DNA from: Fratercula arctica
Lineage: Eukaryota; Chordata; Aves; Charadriiformes; Alcidae
Direction of reading: 5' to 3'
DNA: 64,000 bases
NCBI GenBank assembly: GCA_947846985.1
Contig: CANTUZ010000005.1
Coordinates: forward strand, 11,402,001-11,466,000
Shown here: positions 63,540 to 64,000 of the stretch, piece after piece
Position numbering within the stretch: the stretch's first letter is position 1
Layout of the letters: every line of letters starts with the position of its first letter
Notes under the pieces: model-generated
Told to the model about the DNA's origin: nothing
Seen by the model: the letters and a program-made list of their open reading frames with translations, nothing else
Databases searched by the model: none
Translations under genes and position numbers: made by a program

Positions 63540-63732
63540 CTGCTTGCATCACTGGTGACCATGACTCGGATAGCGAGAAGGTTGTGCTCAGTCATCTCCT
63601 CCTCGGGGATGACCCTCACGGTGGCCCACTCAGGGGAAGGGGGTGAGAACCAGCTCTCCAACTCACGGTGGTCGGGGATGCTCTTTGCCTTCTTCGGGGA
63701 GGTGGGCTCATCGGCCACGGGCGGGCAGCGGT
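63540..63732 (-). CDS. MICAL2: MICAL2 internal exon (linker region)
   Basis: This 193-bp exon has acceptor ...tttcccag at 63733 and up, and donor gtaatc below 63540. It begins with two bases of a split codon, codes 63 full codons and ends with two bases (AG). The peptide runs from RCPPVADEP through an acidic/basic mix (KKAKSIPDHRELESW) to EEEMTEHNLLAIRVMVTSDA. It reads as conserved linker sequence of MICAL2/3-type proteins with no catalytic motif. Its end phase matches the start of the 59912-60084 exon, forming a Ser codon inside an SDASSSELE run. It is the most 5' exon visible; 63733-64000 is intron. Confidence 0.75.
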
Positions 63733-64000
63733 CTGGGAAAGCACAAAGGTGACAGCAGGGTGTCAGGGGAGGAGGGAATCTGCAGGGGAGACCTTGTCCC
63801 CTTGTTCAGGTGGTCCTTGGCCACCACCAGCCGTTTGCACATGGGGCCCTGTGCTGTCCCCATGGCACAGGCGAGGCGCATACATCAACTGTGTGGCACA
63901 GCAAGAACATCCCTTCAACCCGGTATGGCCCTGTCGGGGTTTGTCAGCTTGGGTACAAGGAGAAGGAAACTCCAGGCGCAGCCTCAGCTTTTCCAGCTGC

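Larger units (their letters stand above)
29995..63732 (-). other. MICAL2: MICAL2 gene, 3' part (C-terminal linker, MICALCL region and bMERB domain)
   Basis: This is the gene span for the exons listed separately. MICAL proteins are flavin monooxygenases that oxidise actin methionines and so disassemble filaments; their C-terminal bMERB domain binds Rab GTPases. Seen here: exons 63540-63732, 59912-60084, 58567-58641, (56299-56339), 50850-52185, 42707-42801, 40575-40667, 37977-38070, 32407-32506, 31095-31168 and 29995-30179, all with AG/GT borders on the minus strand. Their summed length (2459 bases with the tentative 41-bp exon) keeps one frame to a TAA at 29997-29995, giving 818 residues. The catalytic, CH and LIM exons must lie past 64000. 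The family call rests on the bMERB sequence. The choice of MICAL2 over MICAL1 or MICAL3 rests on the large MICALCL-type exon and on PARVA lying just downstream in the same orientation, as in human 11p15. Confidence 0.85.

Noticed and set aside
1..64000. CRISPR arrays, rRNA, tRNA, prokaryotic operons or a novel defence system
   Set aside because: The sequence is vertebrate nuclear DNA with introns and LINEs; no such structures were seen on either strand.

Overview
This is a vertebrate nuclear window, most probably from a bird. The evidence is short exons in long AT-rich introns, a CpG-island promoter, several CR1 LINE fragments with the typical avian CR1 3' end, and a solo LTR of a type I recognise from bird genomes. 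There is no prokaryotic or organellar content. Only two protein-coding genes are supported, both on the minus strand. Most open frames in the window are chance frames in introns.

From right to left, which is the direction of transcription, 63732 to 29995 holds the 3' part of a MICAL-family gene, best matched to MICAL2 in its long form that includes the MICALCL region. I can place ten exons with matching splice phases plus one tentative 41-bp exon. Together they give one open frame of 818 residues ending in TAA. The parts are a disordered linker, a single 1336-bp exon coding 445 residues of Ser/Pro-rich sequence, and a complete C-terminal bMERB (Rab-binding) coiled-coil domain spread over the last five or six exons. 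The monooxygenase, CH and LIM exons lie outside the window, past 64000.

About 9 kb downstream of the MICAL stop codon, at 20829-20964, is coding exon 1 of alpha-parvin (PARVA). It sits in a CpG island (about 20.1-21.7 kb) that also carries a degenerate C-rich minisatellite. Positions 1-20828 are the start of PARVA intron 1, and no further PARVA exon was found there. The order MICAL2 - MICALCL - PARVA, all in one orientation, is the same as on human chromosome 11p15, which supports both gene calls.

Mobile elements are a 2.4-kb decayed CR1 LINE in PARVA intron 1 (about 16330-18702), short CR1 tails near 9.97, 40.74 and 53.62 kb, and an intact solo LTR (38914-39475) with a perfect 5-bp target-site duplication. 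The LTR lies sense to MICAL2 between two bMERB exons. Functionally, both genes act on actin: MICAL2 is an actin-oxidising enzyme with a Rab-binding tail, and PARVA is the actin-binding part of the ILK-PINCH-parvin adhesion complex. I found no convincing new biological system. The most useful leads are the reconstructed MICAL2-MICALCL fusion frame, the sense LTR as a possible internal promoter, and the structure of the PARVA promoter.
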